Source: Ancrocorticia sp047501485 (GTDB lineage Bacteria > Actinomycetota > Actinomycetes > Actinomycetales > Actinomycetaceae). From it: a DNA stretch of 64,000 nucleotides. Shown here piece after piece: positions 1 through 9,154 of this stretch. Every line of letters starts with the position of its first letter. Position 1 is the stretch's first letter. The stretch is taken from assembly GCA_047501485.1 (NCBI GenBank), contig JAZDRN010000001.1, forward strand, positions 620,001 to 684,000, written 5' to 3'. Below the pieces are notes generated by a model. That model was given only the letters and a program-made list of their open reading frames with translations, had not been told where the DNA came from and did no database searches. The position numbers and the translations under genes were made by a program.

Positions 1-324
1 GTGCCGTCGAGCTCCGAGATCGATGATCACGTGCAGATGCAGCTGTACCAGTGGGCAGTGACCCAGCTCCCGGAGTACGGCAAATCGGCCGGTGCGGAGC
101 TGGTCTATCTGAGTAGATACATGAAACGGGCCGACATGCCGGCGATCAAGCAGCAACCTCCTCTGGATGAGGAGGGGCTGGAACGTGCGCGCCAGCGCAT
201 TCAAGAAGCAGCTGACATTCTTGGTGCCCATACGTTCGCGGCCAACCCCGCCGAGAATCTCTGCCGCAACTGCCAGTTCCTGGCAGTGTGCCCGGCAAAG
301 CCCGAGGGAAGGATGTTCTCGTGA
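1..324 (+). CDS. adnA: C-terminal end of AdnA-like helicase-nuclease (partial)
   Basis: This is the last 107 codons of a gene that begins before the window. The segment carries a QxxxY-type nuclease motif (QLYQW, about residues 14-18) and a cysteine cluster CRNCQFLAVCP (about residues 88-98). Together these match the end of a RecB-type PD-(D/E)XK nuclease domain with an iron-sulfur staple, as in AddB/AdnAB enzymes. The next gene starts inside its stop codon (GTGA overlap at 321-324) and is a second UvrD/RecB fusion. That tandem pair is the actinobacterial AdnAB arrangement, a motor-nuclease that processes DNA double-strand ends. The helicase part lies outside the window, so the AdnA assignment rests on the nuclease tail and the neighbour. 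Confidence 0.75.
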   Translation: MPSSSEIDDHVQMQLYQWAVTQLPEYGKSAGAELVYLSRYMKRADMPAIKQQPPLDEEGLERARQRIQEAADILGAHTFAANPAENLCRNCQFLAVCPAKPEGRMFS

Positions 325-3300
325 GCACACCCGGCTACGAAGAGGTCATGCGGCTGCTCAACCCAGAGTTTCTCCCCACGCAGGAGCAGCGAGAGGTCAT
401 CGAATCCGCTTCTCCGGCCATTCTGGTCGTGGCCGGCGCGGGCTCGGGCAAGACCGCCACGATGGCCAACAGGATCGCATACCAGATCGCCATCGGAACG
501 GTGGCTCCCAGCGAAGTTCTCGGCTTGACCTTCACTCGGAAAGCCGCTGGCGAACTGGCTGAACGAGTCGATCGCGCGCTGGCGAAACTGCGCCGGGCCG
601 GTATCGATCAGGCCGGAGACCTGAGGGAAGAGCTCGATCGTCCGACGATCTCGACGTACAACTCGTTTGCTGCCGAGATCTCTGCCAGTTACGGCATGCT
701 CATCGGCGCGGATCCGGCTGCGCGTCTGATAACCGATGCCGAACGTTGGCAGATCATGCGTGAGATAGTCTCCGCGTGGCCCTATGAAGGAGAACAGGAC
801 GATCTCAATCTCGCCTCGCCGGCCAAGATCATCGATACGGCTCTGATGATGTCCGCAGCGCTCATCGACAATCATCGTGGGACGGATGATGCCCGAGCAT
901 TCTTCGACAAGGAGAGCACGGCGCTCGAAGGTTTGATCGCCTCGAAGAGGAGATTCTCCAAGATGCCCGCCGAATCCAAGCAGTGGTCCGAACTGGAAAA
1001 GAAAGCGGGAACCTCTCTCAGACTACGCCGGCGTGTCCTGGATATCGTCGACGCCTATCTCGTCCGCAAGCGAGAGCTTGGCGTGGTAGAATTCGCCGAT
1101 CAGGTATCGATCGCCGCCCAGGTGCTGCGGGAGCACCCTGAACTGGGAAGAGAGCTTTCGGACCGCTATCGGCTCGTGCTTCTGGACGAATACCAGGACA
1201 CTTCTGTGAATCAGGCAGACTTCCTTGCCCAGGCGTTGGCACCAGCCTCCGCATCGGCAGGCACAGGTACCGAGGTGGATGGGCGCGCCGTCTTCCGCTC
1301 GGTCTGTGCGGTGGGTGATCCCTACCAGGCGATCTACGGTTGGCGTGGGGCGAGCGCGAACGCCCTCGCAGACTTCGAGCGTGAATTCGCACGTCGGCTC
1401 GGAACGATCCAGAAACTTTCGCTCACCGTGTCTTTTCGTAACGATGAGGCCATTCTCGCCGCTGCGAATGCGGTGGCGACCGGTATACAGACCGAGGCTT
1501 TGCCGGTGAAGCCGCTGCATCCGCGGCCGGGGTCCGGACAAGGTCGTGTCGTTGAAGTCCGTCCGCTGCTTCGCGAGGATTCCTATCGGGCTATCGCCTG
1601 GCGTATCAGGGATGTCATGGAGCGGGTCGCGGTAGATCCCGAACGGCGCGGGCGGGGAGCGGAGATCGCAGTACTCTGCCGCAAGCACAGCTACGTCGAA
1701 TTGGTGACGGCCGCATTGTCCGAGTTGGATATCCCGTATGAGCTCGTGGGCGGAGAGAGCCTGATCCGGCGTCCCGAGATCCTGACGATTCGCGCCGCAC
1801 TCGCGGTGCTGGCGACCCCCGGGCGCAACGACCAGCTGTTGCGGCTGCTCACACTCGTGGGTGTTTCAGGCTCCGATCTGCGCGCCCTGCGTGCATGGTC
1901 GGGCGAGATCGCGGCCAGAGAGATCGGGAAAACCGGGGGAGGGGATCAAACACATGAGCGGGACGGTTCGCCTGTTCTTTCCGTACGGGATGAACAAAGC
2001 CTGGTCGAAGCGGCGACCTTCCTGCCCGAAGACGATTGGAAGCCGAGACACGGACCGGCTTTGAGTCACGAGGGGCGCCGTCGTCTCGGGACCCTCACCG
2101 CTGCTCTCACAAGCCTGCGCTCGACCGTTCATGCCCCGTTGTCCGACGTGATCGCTCAGACATCGCGTCTACTGGGGCTGGATCTGGCGGCGGCGTCGCG
2201 GGCCGAAGGTGCACAGCGAGTGCGCACCTCGCTCGATTCCTTCGTAGCACTGGGAGACAGCTATCAAAAGGAGCATCCCGGCGCCTCCCTCGTGGATTTT
2301 CTCGAATGGCTGGATGCCTCGGACGCTCGTGAGCACGGTGGTGAAGAAGAGTCCGGCGTCGACGACGTGCGGGTGGATGAGGCGATAGAGGTCAGCCCCG
2401 GAATCGTGCAGATCATGACCGTCCACGCCGCCAAGGGACTGGAATGGCGCGACCTCGTGGTTGTCCCAGAGGTCGTCGATGGCCAGTTCTCCGACGTCGT
2501 CGCGGGGGTGAAGGCGTGGCCGCAGAACAACGAGGTCTTCCCATTCCCACTGCGAGCGGACAATCGGCACCTGCCTCAGTTCGAGATCTCCCAGTGCGAG
2601 GACAACATCGACGCCGGGATCTCCTATCTACGTTTCAAATCCGAGTTGCTGCCGGAATACGAGAGTCAGGAGGCGCGGCGGCTCGCCTATGTCGCTTTCA
2701 CTCGTCCGCGCGCCGAGCTTCTCGTCGCTGGCTATGGGCTGCGAGACAAGGAACAGGCCGTCAAGTTCAAATCTGCCGAAGCTGGCGGGAGCGAGGCGGC
2801 TCTGGTCGCGCGCTCCACATATGCGACGGATATGCGCAAGTATGCAAAGGTCGTTCCCGTTGCTGATGTAGCCGGCGAAAACTGGCCACGCGAGCTGATC
2901 GAGGAAGTAGGGGATACCATCGCACGGGACGCGCTCGTGGCGCAGTTGGGTGAGGAAGCCGTTCAGCAGGAAGGGCCGTCCGATGTTCCCCATTACGCGG
3001 ACATGTCCGAATTACGCAGGTGGCCGCAGGATGTTCCGCGATCCCTTGGCCGCCTGACCCCGGTAGCCAGTGACACCGATCCCGCGGAGTGGGAATGGCA
3101 GGCCGAACTCCTCCTGGCGGAACGCCGGTCGGGCAAGGAAGAGGAGATGCGCAAGGCGGAACGGCCCTACCTCACCGCGACGGATGTAGTGCACCTGTCT
3201 CAGGATGCCGAGGCTTTCCTCCTCAATCAGCGTCGTCCCGTTCCCCAGAAGCCTTCGCGCGCCGCGCGTCTGGGCACTACCGTCCATGCGAGAATCGCCC

Positions 3301-3782
3301 ATCATTTCTCCCAGCCATCCACTCTCGATATAGACTCGCTGTTCGATGCTCCAGAAATGGATGTCGATATGGAGGCCAGGATCGAGGCGGAAGAGGAGAT
3401 GCTCGAAGCATTCCTTTCCTCTCGTTGGGCGGATTACCCGCCATTGGCCATTGAACAGTCGATGGAGATCGTGGTCGGAGGCAGAATCGTGCGTTGCACG
3501 ATCGACGCGGTCTTGGATACCTCTCGTGTGCCGGGAATGCATCCGGTGACCATCGTTGACTGGAAATCCGGGCGTCGCCCACTGCCGCATCAGTTGGAGT
3601 CGCGGGAGTTGCAGCTGGCTCTCTACCGATTGGCGTGGTCGCGATCGCGCCGCGTGCCCTTGGAGGATATCGGCGCCTGCTTCGTATATCTGCGAGAAGC
3701 CGAGTCCCGCCAGGTGTTGGAGGCGGGAAACCTCTCGGAGGAGGAAATCAGCCGCAAGATCGCGGAGTCGCTTATGGACTAG
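321..3782 (+). CDS. adnB: AdnB-like UvrD-family helicase with C-terminal RecB-type nuclease
   Basis: The product (1153 aa) is an SF1A DNA helicase fused to a nuclease. Visible helicase motifs are Walker A AGAGSGKT (about residues 38-45), the DEYQDT Walker B (about 290), GDPYQAIYGWRG, the TVHAAKGLEW motif, and YVAFTRPR. The C-terminal 250 residues hold a PD-(D/E)XK core with VDWKSG (about 1080) followed by a QLALYRLAW motif. AdnAB resects double-strand breaks in actinobacteria in the role RecBCD or AddAB plays elsewhere. I chose the GTG at 321 because it overlaps the upstream stop (GTGA) and has GGGAAGGA at a proper distance; an in-frame earlier start at 288 would overlap the upstream gene by 37 bases. 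Its length is close to the roughly 1100 aa usual for AdnB. Confidence 0.9.
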   Translation: MSTPGYEEVMRLLNPEFLPTQEQREVIESASPAILVVAGAGSGKTATMANRIAYQIAIGTVAPSEVLGLTFTRKAAGELAERVDRALAKLRRAGIDQAGDLREELDRPTISTYNSFAAEISASYGMLIGADPAARLITDAERWQIMREIVSAWPYEGEQDDLNLASPAKIIDTALMMSAALIDNHRGTDDARAFFDKESTALEGLIASKRRFSKMPAESKQWSELEKKAGTSLRLRRRVLDIVDAYLVRKRELGVVEFADQVSIAAQVLREHPELGRELSDRYRLVLLDEYQDTSVNQADFLAQALAPASASAGTGTEVDGRAVFRSVCAVGDPYQAIYGWRGASANALADFEREFARRLGTIQKLSLTVSFRNDEAILAAANAVATGIQTEALPVKPLHPRPGSGQGRVVEVRPLLREDSYRAIAWRIRDVMERVAVDPERRGRGAEIAVLCRKHSYVELVTAALSELDIPYELVGGESLIRRPEILTIRAALAVLATPGRNDQLLRLLTLVGVSGSDLRALRAWSGEIAAREIGKTGGGDQTHERDGSPVLSVRDEQSLVEAATFLPEDDWKPRHGPALSHEGRRRLGTLTAALTSLRSTVHAPLSDVIAQTSRLLGLDLAAASRAEGAQRVRTSLDSFVALGDSYQKEHPGASLVDFLEWLDASDAREHGGEEESGVDDVRVDEAIEVSPGIVQIMTVHAAKGLEWRDLVVVPEVVDGQFSDVVAGVKAWPQNNEVFPFPLRADNRHLPQFEISQCEDNIDAGISYLRFKSELLPEYESQEARRLAYVAFTRPRAELLVAGYGLRDKEQAVKFKSAEAGGSEAALVARSTYATDMRKYAKVVPVADVAGENWPRELIEEVGDTIARDALVAQLGEEAVQQEGPSDVPHYADMSELRRWPQDVPRSLGRLTPVASDTDPAEWEWQAELLLAERRSGKEEEMRKAERPYLTATDVVHLSQDAEAFLLNQRRPVPQKPSRAARLGTTVHARIAHHFSQPSTLDIDSLFDAPEMDVDMEARIEAEEEMLEAFLSSRWADYPPLAIEQSMEIVVGGRIVRCTIDAVLDTSRVPGMHPVTIVDWKSGRRPLPHQLESRELQLALYRLAWSRSRRVPLEDIGACFVYLREAESRQVLEAGNLSEEEISRKIAESLMD

Positions 3783-4793
3783 TCACGAATTGCTCGGATC
3801 CACGTCCCAGGCCGGTCCCGCGTTCAATGCGGGATCCGCCTCGACATCCTCGGCCAGCTCGACGAGCATCGTCTGGGCGTCTCGTTGGACCGCCTCGTTC
3901 TGCGTCCGGATACCATGCAGAAGCCAGCGCATGATGTTCAACTCATTGAGGAGGAAGGCGCGAGTCAAGCAGTGCTCGTCCAGGTGCTCACCGCGGGTGT
4001 TGTAGTAGGACTCCGTGAAACAATCCAGGATCTCAGGTTCGAGATCGAGGAGATGGACCAGGTCTGTGGCGGGATCGCCTACATGAGCCTCGCCGAATCC
4101 CTGGACCGATGAAACCGTGGACTCAGACCAAAGGAAGTTCTCGCTATCGATGTTGCCATGGACCACGACGGGCTGGAAGGTCCACAGATCCTTGTTCTCT
4201 AAGGCCTCGCTCCAACGGCGACGCAAGACACTGGGTATGCGGCTGACCTGCTCGGCATCGTTGATCTCCGCTAACTGGCGGAGTCGGCACTCTTCTGCGC
4301 TATAGACAGGAAGCCCCGCGTGCTCGATGATCTCACGCGGAAGCATGTGGATGGCGGCCACCGTCCGGCCCAGTTCGCGGGCCTCTTCCTCGTGCATGGC
4401 TGCGAAGTCATTGGGCACGCCAAAGGGCTCGGGATACACCATCGCCCGTCCACCGGCGGACACGGATGCGAAACCAGCGGGGCGAATGATGTCGAAGGGA
4501 AGCTCGCCTCCGCGCAGCTCGTCCAACAGCAGGGGAGCCAACCCGGCCTCGGCCTCCAGCGCCGTAGCCGCAGTCGAATCCTTGGGGCATTTGACGATCC
4601 AGCGCCTGCCACGCGAATCGAGCACGCAGCCGGTGACGAAGTCATCCGTTTCGATGTACGGCGGGCGCGTGCCCACAGCATCGAGGCCGTCGATAGCAGA
4701 TACGGCGAGGGCTGCAAGGTACTGAGGCGAGATCTTCACCGTTTCAACATACGACGGATCGGCGCCCGGAGGCGACCCCACACTCCAAATCAC
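3783..4793 (-). CDS. Degenerate APH-family phosphotransferase-like protein
   Basis: This is a 336-aa protein with the fold signature of the aminoglycoside/macrolide phosphotransferase family. The C-terminal lobe has HGNIDSENF (residues 212-220) where the family has HGDxxxxN, and a GEAHVGDPATDL stretch (about 234-245) matching the usual GDPaaDla segment. The catalytic Asp of the HGD motif is Asn here, and the Asp normally just before the GDP segment is not in place (VQGFGE), so classical kinase activity is doubtful. The gene is convergent with adnB, abutting its stop codon, and lies 21 bases after the class IV aminotransferase gene on the same strand. The start at GTG 4793 has no clear ribosome site; GTG 4739 (VKISPQYL) is a good alternative. 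The substrate is unknown. Confidence 0.65.
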   Translation of the reverse strand: MIWSVGSPPGADPSYVETVKISPQYLAALAVSAIDGLDAVGTRPPYIETDDFVTGCVLDSRGRRWIVKCPKDSTAATALEAEAGLAPLLLDELRGGELPFDIIRPAGFASVSAGGRAMVYPEPFGVPNDFAAMHEEEARELGRTVAAIHMLPREIIEHAGLPVYSAEECRLRQLAEINDAEQVSRIPSVLRRRWSEALENKDLWTFQPVVVHGNIDSENFLWSESTVSSVQGFGEAHVGDPATDLVHLLDLEPEILDCFTESYYNTRGEHLDEHCLTRAFLLNELNIMRWLLHGIRTQNEAVQRDAQTMLVELAEDVEADPALNAGPAWDVDPSNS

Positions 4794-4814
4794 ATTCGGA
4801 AAGGCGATATCCGC

Positions 4815-5693
4815 CTAGCTGGTCCGTGCCTTGAGATACTCGTTGATCTCGTCGGTGAATGTGTGGTCCACCGGGACGACGACGTCGTCGACCTGCCGGA
4901 TCGGAGCGAGAAGCCGAACTGACGATGTCAGCCACAGGGCGTCGGCTTTCACCAGCTGCTCGATCCGGAACAGACCCTGCGCGGTGGCGTATCCCCGGCT
5001 CACCAGGTAGGTGAAGATCGCTTCCTGGGTGGTGCCCGGCAGTAATCCCAGTGCGGTTGCTGGCGTCCAGACACGGTTGCCGAAACGGGCGATCAGCGTG
5101 GAGGTCGGACCTTCCAACACGTATCCGTCAGAGCTGACGAAAAGAACGTCGTCGGCGCCGCGACGTTCGGCCTCCCGCAACGCGGCCTTGTTCACAGCGT
5201 AGGAAAGAGTTTTCGCGCCGGCGAGAAGCCACGGTGCACGTAGGGCGATGTCATGCGGATAGCCCCTGTCCAATACGGCGACGGAGATTCCGTCCGTACG
5301 CTCGCTCGCGAAACCATTGCTCTCGAGTGCAACCACCCAGCAGGTGGCCTGATCGCCGCCCTCGATCCCGCGGGTGACGACTACTTTCACGAGACGCTCG
5401 GGAGCCGGTGAGCTAAGCTCGATCACCCTGTGTATCGCGGCCTCGATCGCATCGAGATCGAGCTCTGGCAGATCGAGCATGGCGGCAGAGTTGGCTAGCC
5501 GCCGCTGGTGGGCCTCAATGGCCTGCGGCCGGCCGTCCATCACTCCCAGCACCTCGAAGATGCCGTCACCACGGGTGACTCCGAGGTCGAGGATGGAGAT
5601 GTGGGGTTGGTCGTGGTCGACGACGTGAAGCCGTTCGGATGTGGACAAGCTGGCTGAAGACTCGACTGGACTGACCAATACGCACGCGGTCAC
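4815..5693 (-). CDS. Class IV PLP aminotransferase (PabC/Ilv/Dat family)
   Basis: This 292-aa protein belongs to the fold-type IV aminotransferases: aminodeoxychorismate lyase, branched-chain or D-amino acid aminotransferases. The GDGIFEVL segment (about 42-49), the PLP lysine in AGAKTLSYAVNKAAL (Lys161) and the VLEGPTSTL segment with Glu194 are all present. Overall size and motif wording are closest to 4-amino-4-deoxychorismate lyase (PabC), which makes p-aminobenzoate for folate, but a D-amino acid transaminase cannot be excluded. Start GTG 5693 has GAGGGAG about 8 bases upstream. A longer frame reaches 5918 but would run into the divergent tadA gene and lacks a ribosome site. Confidence 0.75.
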   Translation of the reverse strand: MTACVLVSPVESSASLSTSERLHVVDHDQPHISILDLGVTRGDGIFEVLGVMDGRPQAIEAHQRRLANSAAMLDLPELDLDAIEAAIHRVIELSSPAPERLVKVVVTRGIEGGDQATCWVVALESNGFASERTDGISVAVLDRGYPHDIALRAPWLLAGAKTLSYAVNKAALREAERRGADDVLFVSSDGYVLEGPTSTLIARFGNRVWTPATALGLLPGTTQEAIFTYLVSRGYATAQGLFRIEQLVKADALWLTSSVRLLAPIRQVDDVVVPVDHTFTDEINEYLKARTS

Positions 5694-5795
5694 GGGAGAC
5701 TCCCTCGGTAGTGGGTTGGCACTCGTTTCCTCTGTGATCCTATTGGAGTTTTCCACAGCTTGTGGGGATTTTCGACGGCGAAAACGCGTAGAACC

Positions 5796-5801
5796 TACCG
5801 T
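5796..5801 (+). promoter_or_regulatory. Leaderless -10 hexamer for tadA
   Basis: TACCGT lies 7 bases before the ATG at 5809, and no Shine-Dalgarno sequence precedes that ATG. This is the TANNNT plus 6-7 base spacing typical of leaderless actinobacterial mRNAs. No good -35 hexamer is visible. Confidence 0.4.
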
Positions 5802-5808
5802 GTGAACC

Positions 5809-7053
5809 ATGTCCATACACTCGCAGGCTCGCGATGGCCTGGAAAGCGCGGTGCGCAATCTCGTGCGGCAACGCGGCGTTGACCCGCAGCGCGAACCTGC
5901 GGCCCTGGACCGGCTCATCGGGGAGGCGCTCTCGGAATACGAGGAGCGATCCGTGAGGGGCAGAGCGGAGCCGCTTCAAGCCGTCGAACCCCTGCGCCAG
6001 GCGCTACGCGACGTGGTGGGAGGCTACGGTGCCCTCCAGCCGCTTCTGGACGACGAACATATCGAGGAGATCTGGATCGATGAACCGGGGAAGGTCTTCA
6101 TCTCCAAGGATGGGCGCAGCGAGCTGACCAATATCGTGCTCAAGGACTCGGATGTTCGCGACGTCGTGGAACGGATGCTGCGGGCCTCTGGTAGGCGGCT
6201 CGACCTCTCCTCGCCCTTCGTGGATGCGGCGCTGGAGAGCGGGGAGCGCTTGCATGTGGTCATCCCGGATATCACCAGAAGGCACTGGGCGGTCAACATC
6301 CGCAAGTACGTGCTGCGGGCCCGTTCCCTCCAGGAGCTGGTCTCGGTTCAGCTCCTGCCCGCGGGAGTGGCGGCCTTCCTCGATGCCTCCATCAAGGCGG
6401 GGCACCACATCCTCGTATCCGGAGCCACCCAGGCGGGCAAAACCACTCTGTTGCGCGCGCTCCTCGGTTCGGTGCCGGCTAGCGAGCGGATTGTCAGCGC
6501 CGAGGAAGTCTTCGAGTTGAACCTCGAGCATCGCGACGTCGTCGCCATGCAGACTCGGCCTCCATCCATCGAGGGCCGAGGTGAGGTCACGCTGCGCAGG
6601 CTGGTGCGCGAAGCTCTGCGGATGCGTCCGGAGCGGATCGTCATCGGCGAGGTGCGCGCGGCCGAAGCCTTCGATCTCCTCATCGCGCTGAACTCCGGCA
6701 TCCCGGGCGCATGCACCATTCACGCCAACTCTGCGCGTGAGGCGGTTCTTAAACTCTGCACGCTTCCGCTACTGGCGGGGGAGAACGTCACCTCGCAGTT
6801 CGTCGTCCCCACCGTGGCCAACGCGATCGACCTCGTTGTTCATGTGGAACGAGAGGCAGGGGGCGAACGTCGGGTTACCGAGATCGTCGCGGTGACAGGC
6901 CGGGTCGAAGGCAGCCGGGTGGAGATCGCCGGCCTGTTCGAGATGCGCGATGGCCGCCTGACGCGAGTCGGGGGAGAGATGCCGCGCCCCGAGAAGTACG
7001 CGCGCGCGGGTATCGATCTGAGGGCCCTGTTGAACGTTGGCGCACGGACATGA
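5809..7053 (+). CDS. tadA: TadA/CpaF-type secretion ATPase of Tad pilus
   Basis: The product (414 aa) is a type II/IV secretion ATPase of the CpaF/TadA branch, which powers assembly of Flp pili at the inner face of the membrane. It has a Walker A GATQAGKT (205-212), an acidic segment EEVFELN, a Walker B region RIVIGEVRAAEAFD (about 270) and a TIHANSA His box. The Walker A has Gln where most relatives have Gly, and GEVR is followed by Ala instead of Gly. It is first in an operon of pilus genes and its stop is 13 bases before tadB. No prepilin peptidase or TadZ-like gene is in the window, so those parts must lie elsewhere or be missing. Confidence 0.9.
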   Translation: MSIHSQARDGLESAVRNLVRQRGVDPQREPAALDRLIGEALSEYEERSVRGRAEPLQAVEPLRQALRDVVGGYGALQPLLDDEHIEEIWIDEPGKVFISKDGRSELTNIVLKDSDVRDVVERMLRASGRRLDLSSPFVDAALESGERLHVVIPDITRRHWAVNIRKYVLRARSLQELVSVQLLPAGVAAFLDASIKAGHHILVSGATQAGKTTLLRALLGSVPASERIVSAEEVFELNLEHRDVVAMQTRPPSIEGRGEVTLRRLVREALRMRPERIVIGEVRAAEAFDLLIALNSGIPGACTIHANSAREAVLKLCTLPLLAGENVTSQFVVPTVANAIDLVVHVEREAGGERRVTEIVAVTGRVEGSRVEIAGLFEMRDGRLTRVGGEMPRPEKYARAGIDLRALLNVGART

Positions 7054-7066
7054 AAGAGCGACGGCC

Positions 7067-7900
7067 ATGGGTGTGATTGTGGGAATGGGTTGCGGGCTTG
7101 GCCTGCTCGTCATCTGGACGGTGCTCTCCGGGGCTGCGGCGCCCTGGCATACGCCGTCTTTTCTTGCTCGTTTGTGGCGCCGCCGCCGCGAGTTTCTGGC
7201 CATCGTCGCTTGCGGGTTGCTCGGCGGCCTTGCCGCCTATGTCATCAGCCGCAACGTTGCTCTCGCCCTGTGTGTTGCTGTCGGCGCCGGGTTCTGCCCC
7301 TCTTCGCTTGCCGGGGCGCGCCGCCGCCGACGCCGGGCACGAGCGCGCGAGGAGTGGCCCGATGTCCTGGACGATATCGTCTCTGCATTGCGCGCTGGCC
7401 TGGGGATCGGCGAGGCGCTGGCTTCGCTCGCGGTGAGGGGGCCGGAAGCGCTGCGTCCCTTCTTCGCCGAATTCGCGGCGCAGCTGCAGGCGACCGGCCG
7501 TCTCGATCCCGCTCTCGACAACTTGAAGGACAAGTTGGCCGACCCGGTCGCGGATCGCGTCCTCGAGGCGATGCGGTTGGCCAGCAGGCTCGGCGGTCAC
7601 GATCTGGCAGCGATACTACGTTCCCTCGCCACCGGCTTGCGGGCGGAGAACCGCGCTCGTGGAGAACTGCTGGCGCGCCAATCCTGGTCTGTGAATGGTG
7701 CACGGGTGGCAGCCATAGCGCCGTGGATCGTATTGGCGCTACTCGCCACCCGTCCCGGGACGATCGAGGCCTTCGCCACGGCGGGCGGCACGATGATCCT
7801 CATCGGCGGCTTCTTCACCACGGTGTGCGCATATGCGCTGATGGTAAGGCTGGGGCGGCTCCCCGAGGAACCCCGCGTACTCATCGGGACGTCGCAATGA
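7067..7900 (+). CDS. tadB: TadB-like pilus assembly platform membrane protein
   Basis: This 277-aa integral membrane protein carries a type II secretion system F-like domain: a basic cytoplasmic block, the segment VLDDIVSALRAGLGIGEALASLA and further helices (AAIAPWIVLALLA, MILIGGFFTTVCAYALMV) near the C-terminus. TadB and TadC form the membrane platform on which the TadA ATPase acts. I use ATG 7067, which follows a weak GAAAGAG site; a TTG at 7037 would overlap tadA. The stop overlaps the start of tadC (ATGA). Confidence 0.8.
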   Translation: MGVIVGMGCGLGLLVIWTVLSGAAAPWHTPSFLARLWRRRREFLAIVACGLLGGLAAYVISRNVALALCVAVGAGFCPSSLAGARRRRRRARAREEWPDVLDDIVSALRAGLGIGEALASLAVRGPEALRPFFAEFAAQLQATGRLDPALDNLKDKLADPVADRVLEAMRLASRLGGHDLAAILRSLATGLRAENRARGELLARQSWSVNGARVAAIAPWIVLALLATRPGTIEAFATAGGTMILIGGFFTTVCAYALMVRLGRLPEEPRVLIGTSQ

Positions 7901-8775
7901 GCCCGGCGGGAGCTGCGATCGGTGCACTGGCCGTGGGTGGCCTCATCCTTCTCTATTCGCTCGTGAGAAAACCGCACCCGACGCTCGCCCAACGCGTGCT
8001 GCCCTACACCGAGCACGGTTGGAGCCCGGAGCGCCCGGCCCTGCTGGGCAAAGCCGTCGCCTGGACGATGGACCTCATGGAGACTCTTGGTTCCTCGACA
8101 TCCTCGGTGCGGCGCAGGCTCAACACGCTGGGAGAGCGCAGTGTCCGCTCCTTCCGCCTTCAGCAGCTGGAGTGGGCTGGTCTCGGGCTTCTCGTCGGGT
8201 TGGTCGTGGCATTCAGCCTGGCGGTGCGTGGAACGAATCTGGCAGTCTGTCTTCTCATAGTTGCCGCGGGAGCATGTGGCGGGGCACTGGCTGCAGACTC
8301 TCTACTGACCCGCCAGGTGCGCCGGCACAGCGAGAGCTTGACTCAGGAGCTGCCGGACATCGCGGAACTCCTCGCGCTCGCGGTGAGCTCCGGGGAATCC
8401 ATTCGGGGCGCTTTGGAACGGGTGGCCGAACTGGGGACGGGAGCTCTTGTACGCGAGATGGAACGCATGCTCTCCTCCGTCTGGGCCGGTTCTTCTCTCG
8501 TCGATGCTCTCTCTGCCATGTCGGAACGTTCTGGCAGTGCGGAGGTCGCCAGATTCTGTGACGCGCTCGTCTCCTCGATGGAACGGGGAACGGCGCTCTC
8601 GGATGTTCTTCAAGCTCAAGCACAGGATGCGCGCGAGCAGGCGCGACGCCAACTGATGGAAAGCGGCGGGCGCAAGGAGATCTCGATGATGCTGCCGGTG
8701 GTGTTTCTCATCCTTCCCGTCACAGTGCTCTTCACTCTCTATCCGGGGTTGCGCGCTCTCACACTGCTGCCGTGA
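7897..8775 (+). CDS. tadC: TadC-like pilus assembly platform membrane protein
   Basis: The product (292 aa) starts at ATG 7897, which overlaps the tadB stop. It has an N-terminal helix (AAIGALAVGGLILLYSLV), a central helix pair around residues 90-130, and the T2SSF-type core ELPDIAELLALAVSSGESIRGALERVAELG. A final hydrophobic stretch (MMLPVVFLILPVTVLFTLYPG) ends the protein, the usual TadC layout. A long open frame runs upstream through tadB in this frame but is only a shadow of that gene. Confidence 0.8.
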   Translation: MSPAGAAIGALAVGGLILLYSLVRKPHPTLAQRVLPYTEHGWSPERPALLGKAVAWTMDLMETLGSSTSSVRRRLNTLGERSVRSFRLQQLEWAGLGLLVGLVVAFSLAVRGTNLAVCLLIVAAGACGGALAADSLLTRQVRRHSESLTQELPDIAELLALAVSSGESIRGALERVAELGTGALVREMERMLSSVWAGSSLVDALSAMSERSGSAEVARFCDALVSSMERGTALSDVLQAQAQDAREQARRQLMESGGRKEISMMLPVVFLILPVTVLFTLYPGLRALTLLP

Positions 8776-8809
8776 CCACGCCACACCGCCACGATGAAAG
8801 GAACCGCAG

Positions 8810-9154
8810 ATGTGGAATTCGATCCAGCACAGACTCTGGTCGTTGAAAATCATGATGTTTGCCGTGTTGTTCGAGATGGGAGGCCACCGCTTCGGCGTCG
8901 GATGGACAGTCGCGGCCCGGTGGGAGTCGGCGCGGCGTCTCTTCGGTCCTCTCTTCCCGGGGAGCGGGCGGATGCGGACTCGGCTGCCAGTGGCGGAGAC
9001 AGAGGCGAGCCAGGGCAGTGAACGTGGTGATGTTCCAGGTTGGGTTCTTGTCACTTTGATGACGGCGGGCTTGGTCATCGCGATTTGGGCGGTGGCGGGG
9101 CCAGCGCTTGTGAACGTCTTCAATACGGCCATCACCGGTATCACGAGCATATGA
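8810..9154 (+). CDS. Flp-like pilin with unusually long N-terminal leader
   Basis: This 114-aa protein ends in the segment ERGDVPGWVLVTLM followed by a 20-residue hydrophobic helix and a short tail, the pattern of small actinobacterial Flp-type pilin subunits in Tad clusters. About 70 basic residues precede it, far more than the short leader of classical Flp prepilins, and there is no obvious Glu5 after a Gly cleavage site. The ATG at 8810 has AAAGGA 8 bases upstream. It may be the main pilin of this cluster, given its place between tadC and the TadE-like genes. Identification is by hydrophobic segment and position. Confidence 0.6.
   Translation: MWNSIQHRLWSLKIMMFAVLFEMGGHRFGVGWTVAARWESARRLFGPLFPGSGRMRTRLPVAETEASQGSERGDVPGWVLVTLMTAGLVIAIWAVAGPALVNVFNTAITGITSI

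Noticed and set aside
7090..7896. Long upstream extension of the tadC frame
   Set aside because: It runs through the tadB gene in another frame and has biased, arginine-rich composition. The ATGA overlap at 7897 gives a proper start.
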